From the NCBI RefSeq assembly GCF_004354045.1, contig NZ_SMRT01000002.1, forward strand, positions 496,001 to 560,000: a DNA stretch of 64,000 nt. Reading direction: 5' to 3'. Source of the DNA: Paenibacillus piri. GTDB taxonomy: Bacteria; Bacillota; Bacilli; Paenibacillales; NBRC-103111. The notes below the pieces were generated by a model. That model worked only from the letters and a program-made list of their open reading frames with translations, made no database searches and was not told the DNA's origin. The first letter of the stretch is position 1. Each line of letters opens with the position of its first letter. The translations under genes were made by a program, and so were the position numbers. Below are positions 53,280-62,578 of the stretch, in pieces.

Positions 53280-55454
53280 TTAATTTTCTTTTTGCTTTTG
53301 CAGCGCCGCTTTGAGCGCTTCTTCCAAGCTGGAGCCGATGGATGCATTGTCGCTGTACTGCTTGATCAACTGGTCTGACTGCCGCTTCGCGGCTTTACCG
53401 CCTGCCCGCGGTCCGTCGTTCAGCATTTCGATTACATTGCAAGAGCGGCATTGCGCATAATTTCCGGCTTTACCCGTATGAATCTCCATTTTTTTATGGC
53501 ATTGCGGACACCGTTTATTGGACAGCTGCGGTTCCGCCGCACGTTTGTAGCTGCAGCTGCGGTCGATGCAAACAAGCATTTTGCCTCGCTTGCCTTTGAT
53601 CTCCTGCAAGTTTTTGCCACATTCGGGGCATTTCGAATGCGTCAGGTTATGCGGCTTGTATTCGACGTCGCTTTGCTTGATCAGCCGGACCATCTCAGTC
53701 GTTTGCGCGCGGATCGTCTTCATGAATTCGTTCACGCTGCCTTTGCCTTTCGCAATCCGCTCCAGCTCCAGCTCCCATTTTGCTGTCAGCTCGGGCGAAC
53801 GCAGCGCCGGCACCACGAGCTCGATAAGCTGGGCGCCTTTACCCGTCGGCTGCAGGACGTTCATCTTTCGCTCGATCGTATCGGTGGACAGCAGCTTCTC
53901 GATTATATCCGCGCGGGTGGCCGGCGTACCGAGACTGTGCTTCTCCATCACGGACAGCAGCGATGCCTCCGAATATCGCGCGGGCGGCTTGGTCGCGTGC
54001 TTTTCCAGGCTGCATCGAGCTTCGCGGAGCTCGTCGCCAAGCTTCAGCGCCGGCAGCGATTGGGTGCCGTGCAGCTCATCCTCCGCTAGAGCGCCGTCCT
54101 CGTCATTCGATGGGTCAAAACCGGCAGCTGCAGCGGATGACTCGTGTCCGCCGTATACAGCTTTCCATCCGGCATCCTTCGTAACGCGCCCTTTGGCGTG
54201 AAAGCTTTCGCCGGCAAGCTCAACGGTGACGGCGGTTTCGTCATACCGGAAGACCGGATAAAAAAGCGCGATAAACCGGCGCGCGATCAGGTCGTACAGC
54301 TTGCGCTCGTCCGCGCTTAACGTATGGAGCAGCGGAGCCTGCTCCGTCGGAATGATCGCATGGTGGTCCGACACCTTGCTGTCGTCGGCGATCCGCTTGG
54401 TGACGGCCAGCGGCTTGCGGAGCAGCGGCTTAACGAGGGCGGCGTACGGCTGCACGCTGATGCTATCCAGCCTTCCCTTCAGCGTCGGAACCATGTCCGA
54501 GGTTAAGTAACGGGAATCCGTTCTCGGATAGGTGACCAGCTTATGCTGCTCGTACAGCCGCTGCAGCACATTGGATGTCTGCTTCGCGGAAAACCCGTAC
54601 TTGCGGTTTGCGTCCCGCTGCAGCTCGGTCAAATCATAAGCAAGCGGCTGCGGTTCGGTTTTCTCGGTTACCTTGAGCTGCGTTACAATGCCTTTCGCGC
54701 CCTGCAGCTTCGTCAGCAGCGCATCCGCCTCGGCTTTGTCGAACAGCCGCCCGTCCGGATGGCGTTTGCCGCGCCACATCGCCTGAAAGCCGCCGAGCTG
54801 CGCCTTGAGCAGCCAATAGTCTTTGGACTGAAACGCCCGGATCTCCTGCTCGCGATCCATCATCATCGCCAAAGTCGGCGTCTGGACTCTGCCGGCAGCG
54901 AGCTGCGCGTTATATTTGGTGGTCAACGCGCGCGTCACGTTCAAGCCGATCAGCCAATCGGCTTCGGCCCGGCACACGGCGGATTGAAACAAGCTGTCAT
55001 AATCGCGTCCGGTCCTCAGCTTGGCGAAGCCGTCGAGGATCGCCTTGTCGGTCTGGGAAGAAATCCACAGACGCTGGAACGGCTTACGCCAGCGGATCAG
55101 CTCCATAATCCAGCGGGCGACCAACTCGCCCTCGCGGCCGGCATCAGTCGCGATAATCAGCTTATCCAGATCGCCGCGTTGAGCCAGCTGGGAGATGGCC
55201 CGGAACTGCGGCGTCGTTTCCTTGATGATTTTCAGCTTCATCCGTTCGGGCAGCAGCGGCAAATCCCCGAGCTCCCATGTTTTATATTTCGTGTCGTAAT
55301 CCTCGGGCTCAGCCAGCGTCACCAAATGGCCCAACGCCCAGGTGACCACATAGCCCGGTCCTTCGATGAAATGCTTTGATTTTTGATGACAGCCCAGCAC
55401 GCGTGCAATTTCTTTGGCGACGCTCGGCTTTTCGGCTAATACGAGTGATTTCAT
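53280..55454 (-). CDS. topB: DNA topoisomerase III
   Basis: A 724-residue type IA topoisomerase that relaxes and decatenates DNA. The Toprim domain shows AEKPSVAKEIARVLG and DAGREGELVARWIME; the active-site Tyr lies in TYPRTDSRYL; AGRVQTPTLAMM and TPATRADIIEKL are family motifs. The C-terminus has two zinc-ribbon-like Cys sets (CPECGKNL with CIDRSC, and CPQCHKKM with CRSC). Length equals B. subtilis TopB. It is transcribed alone on the minus strand. Confidence 0.95.
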   Translation of the reverse strand: MKSLVLAEKPSVAKEIARVLGCHQKSKHFIEGPGYVVTWALGHLVTLAEPEDYDTKYKTWELGDLPLLPERMKLKIIKETTPQFRAISQLAQRGDLDKLIIATDAGREGELVARWIMELIRWRKPFQRLWISSQTDKAILDGFAKLRTGRDYDSLFQSAVCRAEADWLIGLNVTRALTTKYNAQLAAGRVQTPTLAMMMDREQEIRAFQSKDYWLLKAQLGGFQAMWRGKRHPDGRLFDKAEADALLTKLQGAKGIVTQLKVTEKTEPQPLAYDLTELQRDANRKYGFSAKQTSNVLQRLYEQHKLVTYPRTDSRYLTSDMVPTLKGRLDSISVQPYAALVKPLLRKPLAVTKRIADDSKVSDHHAIIPTEQAPLLHTLSADERKLYDLIARRFIALFYPVFRYDETAVTVELAGESFHAKGRVTKDAGWKAVYGGHESSAAAAGFDPSNDEDGALAEDELHGTQSLPALKLGDELREARCSLEKHATKPPARYSEASLLSVMEKHSLGTPATRADIIEKLLSTDTIERKMNVLQPTGKGAQLIELVVPALRSPELTAKWELELERIAKGKGSVNEFMKTIRAQTTEMVRLIKQSDVEYKPHNLTHSKCPECGKNLQEIKGKRGKMLVCIDRSCSYKRAAEPQLSNKRCPQCHKKMEIHTGKAGNYAQCRSCNVIEMLNDGPRAGGKAAKRQSDQLIKQYSDNASIGSSLEEALKAALQKQKEN

Positions 55455-55649
55455 AGCGACTCCTTACGATAAATTGGTTTTGGGACAGGGCGGCGGGATT
55501 CCTTCGCGCTCCGGTTCCATATAGCATACAGATTACGTCAAAATACCGCTCCTGTCCATGCCGGACGATGGCCGCGTACGCAGATTACTTAATGTCAGAA
55601 ATTATGCGCAGCCTATTTCTGTGGATCGGAGGTTCCCGCGAAAGTAAGA

Positions 55650-55707
55650 TCAAGAGTCGCATGCACTCTTGATGAAACCCGGTGAACACGGGTTAGCGGA
55701 ATCCGCT
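55650..55707 (-). other. Series of short stems after the AraC gene
   Basis: TCAAGAGT/ACTCTTGA (55650-55657 with 55665-55672), AACCCG/CGGGTT (55676-55681 with 55689-55694) and AGCGGA/TCCGCT (55695-55707) follow each other. They lie just past the AraC-type stop on its strand and may end its transcript. The 266-bp gap up to topB holds no gene. Confidence 0.4.
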
Positions 55708-55720
55708 TCAGAGCTTCATT

Positions 55721-56578
55721 TCACTTCTGAGGGACTTTGTTCTTTTTCCAATATAGCTCGCGGTATTCGGAAGGCGTCATGCCCTCCTGCTCAAGGAACT
55801 TTTTATTGAAATAGCTTGTGCTCGGATAACCGGAGTCCAGGGCGATTTGCCGGATTGTCAGCTCACTTTTTTCAAGCAGCCATTGTTTGGCCGTCTGCAG
55901 CCGGCACAGTGTCACGAAAGTCATCGGCGTCATCTGGACCGCCTTGCGGAACAGCTTGCAAAAATAATACGTGCTCACTTTCGCCTGCGCGGCCCAATAA
56001 TCAAGCTCGAACGGCTTGCAGGCATCGTGCTGGATCAGAGGGAGCAGCTGAAGAATACGGCTGGTCGTATCCTCGCTTTTGCTGGATGATAACGGCTCGG
56101 CCTGATTGACGAATTCCGCGATAACGGCGTAAGTCAGCGTGGACATCCGCGTCAATTGGTAAAAGGAATGCTCCTCCGCCTCCAGCAGCAGTTCATCGTA
56201 CGCCTGAACCAGCGGCTTTAATTGGCGAACCGTCCACAGATGGGAACGGTGCAGCCCACTTTCCAGCAAATAATCTTTCACTTTGGAGCCGTAGAAATGA
56301 AGCCATCGCACCTCCCACGGGTCTTCCTGGCTGGAATAGTACCGCTGAGGCTGCAGCGGGAAATACAAAAATGCGTCGCCGGCCTGAAGACTGTAGGTTT
56401 GATGATCCGCCTCCAAAAATCCTTTCCCCTTCACGACAAGGTGCAGGCTGAAGTTATTCAGGGCGTTCGCCTGACGATTCACGGAATGCTCCGGAACGTC
56501 CTTATACCAGCCGACCGACTCGGGCAAACAAAAAAACGCATGATCGGTCAACGTTGGAAGAAGCCGCTGTCTCTGCAT
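55721..56578 (-). CDS. AraC-family regulator
   Basis: A 285-residue regulator with an N-terminal cupin-like sensor (about residues 20-130, GDAFLYFPLQPQRYY) and a C-terminal AraC double helix-turn-helix (WAAQAKVSTYYFCKLFRKAVQMTPMTFV, then LTIRQIALDSGYPSTSYFNKKFLEQEGMTPSEYR). ATG 56578 has GGGGAG 11 nt upstream; ATG 56626 is the alternative. It is divergent from the oxidoreductase and aldo/keto reductase genes, which it may control in response to a sugar. Confidence 0.85.
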   Translation of the reverse strand: MQRQRLLPTLTDHAFFCLPESVGWYKDVPEHSVNRQANALNNFSLHLVVKGKGFLEADHQTYSLQAGDAFLYFPLQPQRYYSSQEDPWEVRWLHFYGSKVKDYLLESGLHRSHLWTVRQLKPLVQAYDELLLEAEEHSFYQLTRMSTLTYAVIAEFVNQAEPLSSSKSEDTTSRILQLLPLIQHDACKPFELDYWAAQAKVSTYYFCKLFRKAVQMTPMTFVTLCRLQTAKQWLLEKSELTIRQIALDSGYPSTSYFNKKFLEQEGMTPSEYRELYWKKNKVPQK

Positions 56579-56659
56579 GTTCGGTCCAACTCCCCTTGAG
56601 AACAATATTGTTATAGGTTGGTGCAAAAAGCTTCTATATTCATATTAAAATTTGTTATC

Positions 56660-56665
56660 TATAAT
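56660..56665 (+). promoter_or_regulatory. -10 of the oxidoreductase/AKR unit
   Basis: TATAAT in an AT-rich divergent spacer between the AraC gene and the oxidoreductase gene, 47 nt from the start. Confidence 0.45.
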
Positions 56666-56711
56666 AGCAATATAGTCTTAATAAATCTAGCGATAAGGAG
56701 CTGTAATTGGA

Positions 56712-57713
56712 ATGGAGCAACGGAAAGTGCGATGGGGAATACTCGGATGCGCGGGTATCGCCAAGAGGGCGGTTATCCCCGGAACTCAACAATCGGAGAC
56801 GGGCGTCGTCGCGGCCATTGCCAGCCGGGACGAAAGCAAGGCGAAGCAAACGGCGCAGGAATTGAACATCCCGATAGCCTACGGAAGCTACGAGGCGCTG
56901 TTGAACGACGACAGCCTCGATGCGATCTACATACCTTTGCCGAATCATCTGCATAAGGAATGGACCATCAAGGCGGCGGAAGCCGGCAAGCATGTGCTCT
57001 GCGAAAAGCCGGTCGGCCTGAACGCCGCGGAGGCGGAAGAAATGAAGGCGGCTTGTGCCAAGGCGGGCGTCAAGTTTGCGGAGGCGTTCATGTACCGCCA
57101 TCATCCCCGTTATGCGATGATCAAAGAGATAATCAAATCCGGCGAAATCGGACAAATCCGCGGCATTCACGGAGCGTTTACGTTTAACAGCGCGAATAAC
57201 CCGAACAATGTCCGCTTCCATAGCTTTATGGGCGGCGGCTCCCTGTACGATGTCGGCGTTTACCCGATCAGCGCGGCCCGGTTTATTCTCGAGCAGGAGC
57301 CTGAGGCGGCTACGGTGCATGCATTTTTTTCACCGGAGCATGACGATGTCGATATGATGGCTTCCGGTCTGCTGGAATTCCCGAATCATGTCGCTTTAAC
57401 GTTCGACTGCGGGATGTGGGCGGCAGGACGCAACGTGCTGGAGGTGCTTGGCACGGACGGGCGGATCGAGCTTCCTTGCGCTTATGTGTCGCGGCAGAAC
57501 GAGGAGGATCATTTCTTTGTCACCGCAAAAGGCGAACGCAGAGAAGTGAAGGTGCCTTATGTGAACCAGTATGCGCTGCAGGCTGACGATTTCGGACGCA
57601 GCATTCTGAACGGAACGGAGCCGTTGTTCGACGGTTCGGATTCCATTCTGAATATGAAAGTTATCGATGCATGCCTCAAATCCGCCAAAGAACGCGTTCG
57701 CGTCGTTCTTTAA
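56712..57713 (+). CDS. Gfo/Idh/MocA family oxidoreductase, second
   Basis: A 333-residue NAD(P)-dependent dehydrogenase of the trans-dihydrobenzenediol/glucose-fructose oxidoreductase branch. WGILGCAGIAKRAVIPG is the nucleotide motif, CEKPVGLNAAEAE the EKP motif, EAFMYRHHP a branch-specific segment and GGGSLYDVGVYPISA the central motif. AAGGAG precedes the ATG. The aldo/keto reductase gene follows after 27 nt; both may act on the same sugar. Confidence 0.9.
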   Translation: MEQRKVRWGILGCAGIAKRAVIPGTQQSETGVVAAIASRDESKAKQTAQELNIPIAYGSYEALLNDDSLDAIYIPLPNHLHKEWTIKAAEAGKHVLCEKPVGLNAAEAEEMKAACAKAGVKFAEAFMYRHHPRYAMIKEIIKSGEIGQIRGIHGAFTFNSANNPNNVRFHSFMGGGSLYDVGVYPISAARFILEQEPEAATVHAFFSPEHDDVDMMASGLLEFPNHVALTFDCGMWAAGRNVLEVLGTDGRIELPCAYVSRQNEEDHFFVTAKGERREVKVPYVNQYALQADDFGRSILNGTEPLFDGSDSILNMKVIDACLKSAKERVRVVL

Positions 57714-57740
57714 ATCATATTTAAAAGGAGTGCTGAAACG

Positions 57741-58676
57741 ATGAAAACGATTCGTATCCAAGGCTTGGATAAACCGGTTAGCCATCTGATTCAAGGTTCG
57801 GACTTTTTTACACATGACGTATACGACAAAGTATGCAGCGTGCTGGATCAATTTCTGGCATTGGGCGGCAATACGATCGACACGGCGTTTATTTATCGCG
57901 GGGGACAGAGCGAGGAAACGATCGGTAAATGGATGAAGGAGCGCGGCAACCGCGACAATGTCGTTATTTTGACCAAAGGCGCTCACCATAACGCAGACGG
58001 TCCACGCGTCACTAAACAAGACATCGACAGTGATTTGGCAACGAGTCTTCAACGGCTGCAGACCGATTACGTCGATTTGTACGCATTGCATCGCGATGAT
58101 GTGAATATACCGGTGAGGGTAATCATGGACGCATTGAACGAGCACATTCGCGCCGGCCGCATCTTGGCGATCGGTGCGTCCAACTGGACGCACCAGCGGC
58201 TTCAGGAAGCGAACGATTACGCGGCGGCCAACGGTCTGACCGGGTTTACGTTCAGCAGCCCGAACCTGAGCTTGGCCAAGCCGAACGAAGCGCGCTGGGC
58301 GGGCTGCATCTCCGCCGACGCCGAAACGCTCGCCTGGCACGAGAAGACGCAGCTCCCGCTGCTGTCCTGGTCTTCGCAGGCGGGGGGCTTCTTCACCGGC
58401 AATTTTGCTCCCGACAAGCGCGACAACGCAGAAATGGTTCGCGTCTATTACAGCGACGCCAACTGGGAACGTCTGCGCCGCGCCGAGGAGCTGGCAAAGC
58501 AAAAGGGCGTTACGCCGATTCAGATCGCGTTGGCGTACGTCTTGAACCAGCCGTTCCCGAGCGCCGCATTAGTCGGAGCGCAAAATAAAACCGAGCAGGA
58601 ATCATGCCTTGAGGGCTCGCAAATTAAATTATCTAAAGAGGAAGTGCAGTGGCTGGAAAACATTCAGCTCGTATAA
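57741..58676 (+). CDS. Aldo/keto reductase
   Basis: A 311-residue NADPH-dependent reductase with a TIM barrel. Asp and Tyr of the catalytic tetrad are in GGNTIDTAFIYRGGQSE, Lys in ILTKGAHH and His in YALHRDD. The C-terminal cofactor loop is LVGAQNKTEQ. It is the second gene of the unit started by the Gfo/Idh/MocA oxidoreductase. AAAAGGAG precedes the ATG. A long terminator follows. Confidence 0.9.
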   Translation: MKTIRIQGLDKPVSHLIQGSDFFTHDVYDKVCSVLDQFLALGGNTIDTAFIYRGGQSEETIGKWMKERGNRDNVVILTKGAHHNADGPRVTKQDIDSDLATSLQRLQTDYVDLYALHRDDVNIPVRVIMDALNEHIRAGRILAIGASNWTHQRLQEANDYAAANGLTGFTFSSPNLSLAKPNEARWAGCISADAETLAWHEKTQLPLLSWSSQAGGFFTGNFAPDKRDNAEMVRVYYSDANWERLRRAEELAKQKGVTPIQIALAYVLNQPFPSAALVGAQNKTEQESCLEGSQIKLSKEEVQWLENIQLV

Positions 58677-58754
58677 GGCCGATAACGCATAGAATGGCCG
58701 CATACTGTCCTGCATTTTGAATCGCACGGGGATTTATCGTCCCGTCATATCAAC

Positions 58755-58813
58755 GCCAGCCTTCACGGTCAGCCGCTTATGGAGCGGTTTGATCGTAAAG
58801 GCTGGCTTTTTTT
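58755..58813 (+). terminator. Rho-independent terminator
   Basis: GCCAGCCTT (58755-58763) pairs with AAGGCTGGC (58798-58806) around an inner stem, followed by seven T residues. Confidence 0.9.
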
Positions 58814-58897
58814 AATTCATTTGGATTTTCGTACTTTTTCACAGCATTACTGTATAGGTACCGGTATTTGACTTGTGATAAGATGAATGCAAACCGT

Positions 58898-58914
58898 ATT
58901 GAAAGCGCTTGCCT
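58898..58914 (+). promoter_or_regulatory. CcpA cre-like site before the second YesN/YesM pair
   Basis: ATTGAAAGCGCTTGCCT matches the catabolite-responsive element consensus WWTGWAARCGYTWNCWW in 16 of 17 positions. It lies 68 nt before the regulator start. The whole gap 58677-58981 holds the terminator, this site and no other gene. Confidence 0.65.
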
Positions 58915-58981
58915 GCACAATATGTTTTTTGAAACCATAAAGGCAATTAAAAATATAATGATGCCAGGGGGAGATCCGTCC

Positions 58982-60574
58982 ATGTTTATGCCAATTAATC
59001 CTTTGGCGGTGCTCGTTGTGGACGACGAGCTGCCGCTGCGCGAAGAACTGAGATTATTTCCATGGTCCGCCTGCAATGCCGAGCTGGCCGGCGAAGCGGA
59101 AAACGGGGAAGAAGCGCTGGAGCTGTGCCGCAAGCTGTCGCCGGATGTTGTCATTACCGATATCACGATGCCGGTGATGGACGGGATGGAGCTGTTTAGA
59201 AATATAAAGCGCGAGTTTCCGCTGACACAGGTCATTTTGCTCACATGCCACAGCGACTTCGATTATGCCCGGGATGCGGTCAAATTAGGCGCATTGGAAT
59301 ATCTTGTGAAAATTTCACTGCTCGATTCAGAGCTGGAGCAGGCGCTGGATCGCGCGCGGCAAGCGATTGACCGCGACCGGAATTACCGGCGCAGCGAAAC
59401 GGATAAACAGCGCTGGAAGCTATCCGGGCTGCTCCGGCAGCTCGCCGATAGCAAGGGAGCAGGACCACGTGCGACAGGAGAGGCGACGGCAGTGAGTGCG
59501 CTCAAAGAGGCTGCGCTCCCGATAGTTGCAGCCTGGAAGCTTCCGCCCCCGTTTCGAGTGGCGCGTGTCCATGTCAACGCCGGGGCGGAAAATGAAATTT
59601 ACGTGCACCATGAGCTGCAGGTCATATTCAGCGAATGGGAGCAGGCTGCGCAACTAATATTGCGGTGGATCCCGCTCGGTAATACGGATTATTTGCTGTT
59701 GTTCCGATCTGCATCGGACGAGTCAGACCTTGTGCGGCAGATGGGAAGCACGCTGGAGGAGCTGCAGGCCGAATTGGACCGGCGGCTCTCCTATGTCAGC
59801 GAAGCAGTCCGTTTATTCGCCGCCGTCAGCAGCCCGCTCGAAGACGGAGGGGCTCTGCTCGATGTTATCGGCGTCATCCGGGTTCCGCAGTCTGCGGATT
59901 TTTACGACAGCAGCGGAGCCGTATACCGCAGCGGCGTGCCGGAGACGACGGATGCGCCCGTTATATCCGTGCAGGAAAAAGATAAGATGCTGGCCCGATT
60001 GCGGAAAGCGGCGGTTTCCGGCAGAGACGGACTGAGCTCCTTTGTCCGCAGCGAGCTGACCGATTGGGCGGCGATAGCCCGTCCCGAGCCTGATGAGCTG
60101 AAACGGTGGCTCTTGCAGGCGGCCAAGGAGTTGAACGACGGGGCAAAGGACGACGACTTGGACAAAAGGCGGAGCAAGCTGCTTCTGTCCCGCACAATGG
60201 CCGAGCTGACATCCGCTTTCGTCCGGGAGCTGGAGGCGGCTGACGGCGTAAAGAGCAAGTGCCGCAAGGAGGTTGCGGTGGCCAAACTGCTGATTGCCGA
60301 ACGACTGGCAGAGCCGTTGACGCTCACGCTTATTTCCGATGAGGTCGGCCTTAGCTCGTTTTATTTGAGCCGCTTGTTCCGGGAAGAAGTCGGAGAGTCG
60401 TTCAATGAATACGTTACGCGGCTTAGGATCGATAAAGCGATTCACCTGCTGCAAACGACACATTTGAAAGTATATGAGGTCGCCGAGCAGGTAGGCATTC
60501 CAAGCTACCGGTATTTTTCCGTCTTATTCCGCAATCGTACGGGCGTCGCCCCGACCGATTTCAAGAAAGGTTGA
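58982..60574 (+). CDS. YesN-type AraC response regulator, second
   Basis: A 530-residue regulator. The receiver has VVDDEL, phospho-Asp in VVITDITMPVMDG, LLTCH and a Lys in LVKISL; a middle domain of about 280 residues is divergent. The C-terminus is an AraC double helix-turn-helix (LTLTLISDEVGLSSFYLSRLFREEVGES and VYEVAEQVGIPSYRYFSVLFRNRTGVAP). ATG 58982 has GGGGGAG at good spacing. It precedes its kinase, the reverse of the more usual order, and then a sugar permease. Confidence 0.9.
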   Translation: MFMPINPLAVLVVDDELPLREELRLFPWSACNAELAGEAENGEEALELCRKLSPDVVITDITMPVMDGMELFRNIKREFPLTQVILLTCHSDFDYARDAVKLGALEYLVKISLLDSELEQALDRARQAIDRDRNYRRSETDKQRWKLSGLLRQLADSKGAGPRATGEATAVSALKEAALPIVAAWKLPPPFRVARVHVNAGAENEIYVHHELQVIFSEWEQAAQLILRWIPLGNTDYLLLFRSASDESDLVRQMGSTLEELQAELDRRLSYVSEAVRLFAAVSSPLEDGGALLDVIGVIRVPQSADFYDSSGAVYRSGVPETTDAPVISVQEKDKMLARLRKAAVSGRDGLSSFVRSELTDWAAIARPEPDELKRWLLQAAKELNDGAKDDDLDKRRSKLLLSRTMAELTSAFVRELEAADGVKSKCRKEVAVAKLLIAERLAEPLTLTLISDEVGLSSFYLSRLFREEVGESFNEYVTRLRIDKAIHLLQTTHLKVYEVAEQVGIPSYRYFSVLFRNRTGVAPTDFKKG

Positions 60575-60582
60575 AACGCGCT

Positions 60583-62361
60583 ATGAAACGGGTAACAGGA
60601 TGGCTTAAAGGGCGCAGCATCGCAATTAAACATTTTTTATTTTTGTTTGCGGGCTCGCTGATTTTATTCGGCCTGCTGGCGTGGAACAATTTGCAGGACG
60701 CCGAGCAGCTTTTCCGCAAGCAGGTGCTGTCGGATGCCCAGGTCATTATCGACCGGACCAATTTATACCTGGACGCTTATCTGGATAATGTGCAAAACAT
60801 TTTGCTGCTGCTTTCGACGCGCGAAGATTTGCTGGATCAGGGGATGGAGCAGGAAGCGAGCGCTGCGCTGCGCAAATATGCGGAGATTAACGGCACCTTG
60901 TACAAAACGATGTATTTGGTGCGGGCGGATGGGAAAGCGATGTCCAATACGCAGGTTTATTTGGACATTATCGGCAATCCGCATTTGTCCAAGCTGTACA
61001 GACAAGCGCAAAGCAACTACGGCATTATGATCAGCGAGCCGTACGATTCGCCTCTATCCGGCAAGACTGTCGCTTTCTCGCTGCCGATCACGGCACAGTC
61101 GGGCGGTAAGGTCAAAGGAGTGGCGATCATCGAGGTCGATTTGATCCGTTTGACGAATATGCTGGCGCAGTTTATGAATACGCGCAATCAAACCTTTTCG
61201 ATCATTACCAGCAAAAACAACATCGTGAATGCGTTCGACGCCAGCTGGCCGCTTTATTATTACGCCCTGCTGCCTTATAATACGTCGGTTTTTCCGCCGG
61301 AATTGAAAGCGGATTTTGTAACCCGAATCGGCGATCTGCCGGTCGGCATCACCGAGCTGAACGGGGCCAAAGGAAAAATGGTTGCCGTCAAATCGGGCAT
61401 GAACAAGCTTGGCTGGTATTTTATCGCATTTATCGAGGACGGTTTTTTTTATCAAAATATTATTAGCCTGTATAACAACTACAAAACGGCCGCTTTGGTA
61501 TGGGTCGTTATATTGCTGATCAGCTCGTACATGATGAGCCGCTATGTGACGCATCCGGTACGAACCTTGGTCGCCAAGATGGACCGCGTCCGCGACATGG
61601 AGGTACTGCCGAGCATTTCCGTCCAGCGCGAGGACGAGATCGGACGGCTGGCCAAAAGCTACAACGCCATGATGGAGCGGATTCACCATTTGCTTACGGA
61701 GACGAAAGAGATGGAAATGCGCAAAAACCAATACGAGCTGAAAATGCTGCAGAGCCAGATTGCTCCCCATTTTTTATACAATACGCTTGCGTGCATCAGC
61801 AGTCTTGCCAAACAGCACAAGATCGATGCGGTCCGGGAAACGATACGCGCTTTGGTAGGCTTGCTGTCTTTTAGCTTCGATAAAAGCACCGAGTTTGTCA
61901 CCTTGGAGGAAGAGCTGGAAGGACTCCGTATGTATGCCCATATTCAGACGGTCCGTTACGGCGATAAATTTGAGCTGGACATCGACGTCGCCCCGGAAGC
62001 GCTGCATTGCAAAATATTGAAGCTGACGCTGCAGCCGCTGGTCGAAAATGCAATCTTTCACGGTCTGGCGCCTCAGAAGGCGAAGGGCCTCATCCGCATC
62101 CGCGCGTATACGCGGAAGGGCAGGCTAATGATCGTTATCCGCGACAACGGGCTCGGTATGAGCTCCGAGCAGTTGGAGAGCGTATTTACGGAAAGGAGAA
62201 AGGCGCCCAGCAAGCACCGGTTTACCGGGATCGGCATCATGAACGTGCAGGAGCGCATCCGTCTTCATTTCGGCGCCGAATACGGCTTGAGCATAGCAAG
62301 CCTGCCCCAGGTCGGGACGCTTATCCGAATCGGTCTGCCGGCAGCGGCTCTATACGATTAA
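60583..62361 (+). CDS. YesM-type sensor histidine kinase, second
   Basis: A 592-residue kinase with helices at about residues 18-38 and 300-320 flanking an extracellular sensor of about 260 residues, a HAMP linker (SRYVTHPVRTLVAKMDRV), and the His_kinase motif QIAPHFLYNTLACISS with a HATPase (ENAIFHGLAP, DNGLGM, GIGIMNVQERIRLHFG). ATG 60583 is preferred over the TTG at 60571, which overlaps the regulator stop. It pairs with the preceding regulator, probably to control the adjacent ABC sugar transporter. Confidence 0.9.
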   Translation: MKRVTGWLKGRSIAIKHFLFLFAGSLILFGLLAWNNLQDAEQLFRKQVLSDAQVIIDRTNLYLDAYLDNVQNILLLLSTREDLLDQGMEQEASAALRKYAEINGTLYKTMYLVRADGKAMSNTQVYLDIIGNPHLSKLYRQAQSNYGIMISEPYDSPLSGKTVAFSLPITAQSGGKVKGVAIIEVDLIRLTNMLAQFMNTRNQTFSIITSKNNIVNAFDASWPLYYYALLPYNTSVFPPELKADFVTRIGDLPVGITELNGAKGKMVAVKSGMNKLGWYFIAFIEDGFFYQNIISLYNNYKTAALVWVVILLISSYMMSRYVTHPVRTLVAKMDRVRDMEVLPSISVQREDEIGRLAKSYNAMMERIHHLLTETKEMEMRKNQYELKMLQSQIAPHFLYNTLACISSLAKQHKIDAVRETIRALVGLLSFSFDKSTEFVTLEEELEGLRMYAHIQTVRYGDKFELDIDVAPEALHCKILKLTLQPLVENAIFHGLAPQKAKGLIRIRAYTRKGRLMIVIRDNGLGMSSEQLESVFTERRKAPSKHRFTGIGIMNVQERIRLHFGAEYGLSIASLPQVGTLIRIGLPAAALYD

Positions 62362-62411
62362 AGCGGTTACAAAAATTGATACAATTTTCGCAAGATCACT
62401 GTATATATCGA

Positions 62412-62428
62412 TAAGAAAGCGCTTGCTA
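62412..62428 (+). promoter_or_regulatory. cre-like site before the sugar permease
   Basis: TAAGAAAGCGCTTGCTA matches the cre consensus in 16 of 17 positions (only the T of TG differs). It lies between the kinase and the repeat array, in front of the permease, so carbon catabolite control of transport is likely. Confidence 0.65.
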
Positions 62429-62578
62429 TACTTAATGTATCTCCCCCGGGTTGCCGCCTTCATACACCTGATTGTCCTGTCAGGAGGAAGGAAGTATTCC
62501 TTAGATGCATATGTGTAGAAGCGTTTTCGTCTTTCCAGGACGCCTTTATCGCTAAATTTTACGCCGCATACCACCCGC

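Noticed and set aside
62355..62375. cre site at the end of the second kinase gene (AAAGCGGTTACA)
   Set aside because: Only 13-14 of 17 positions match and the central palindrome is broken.
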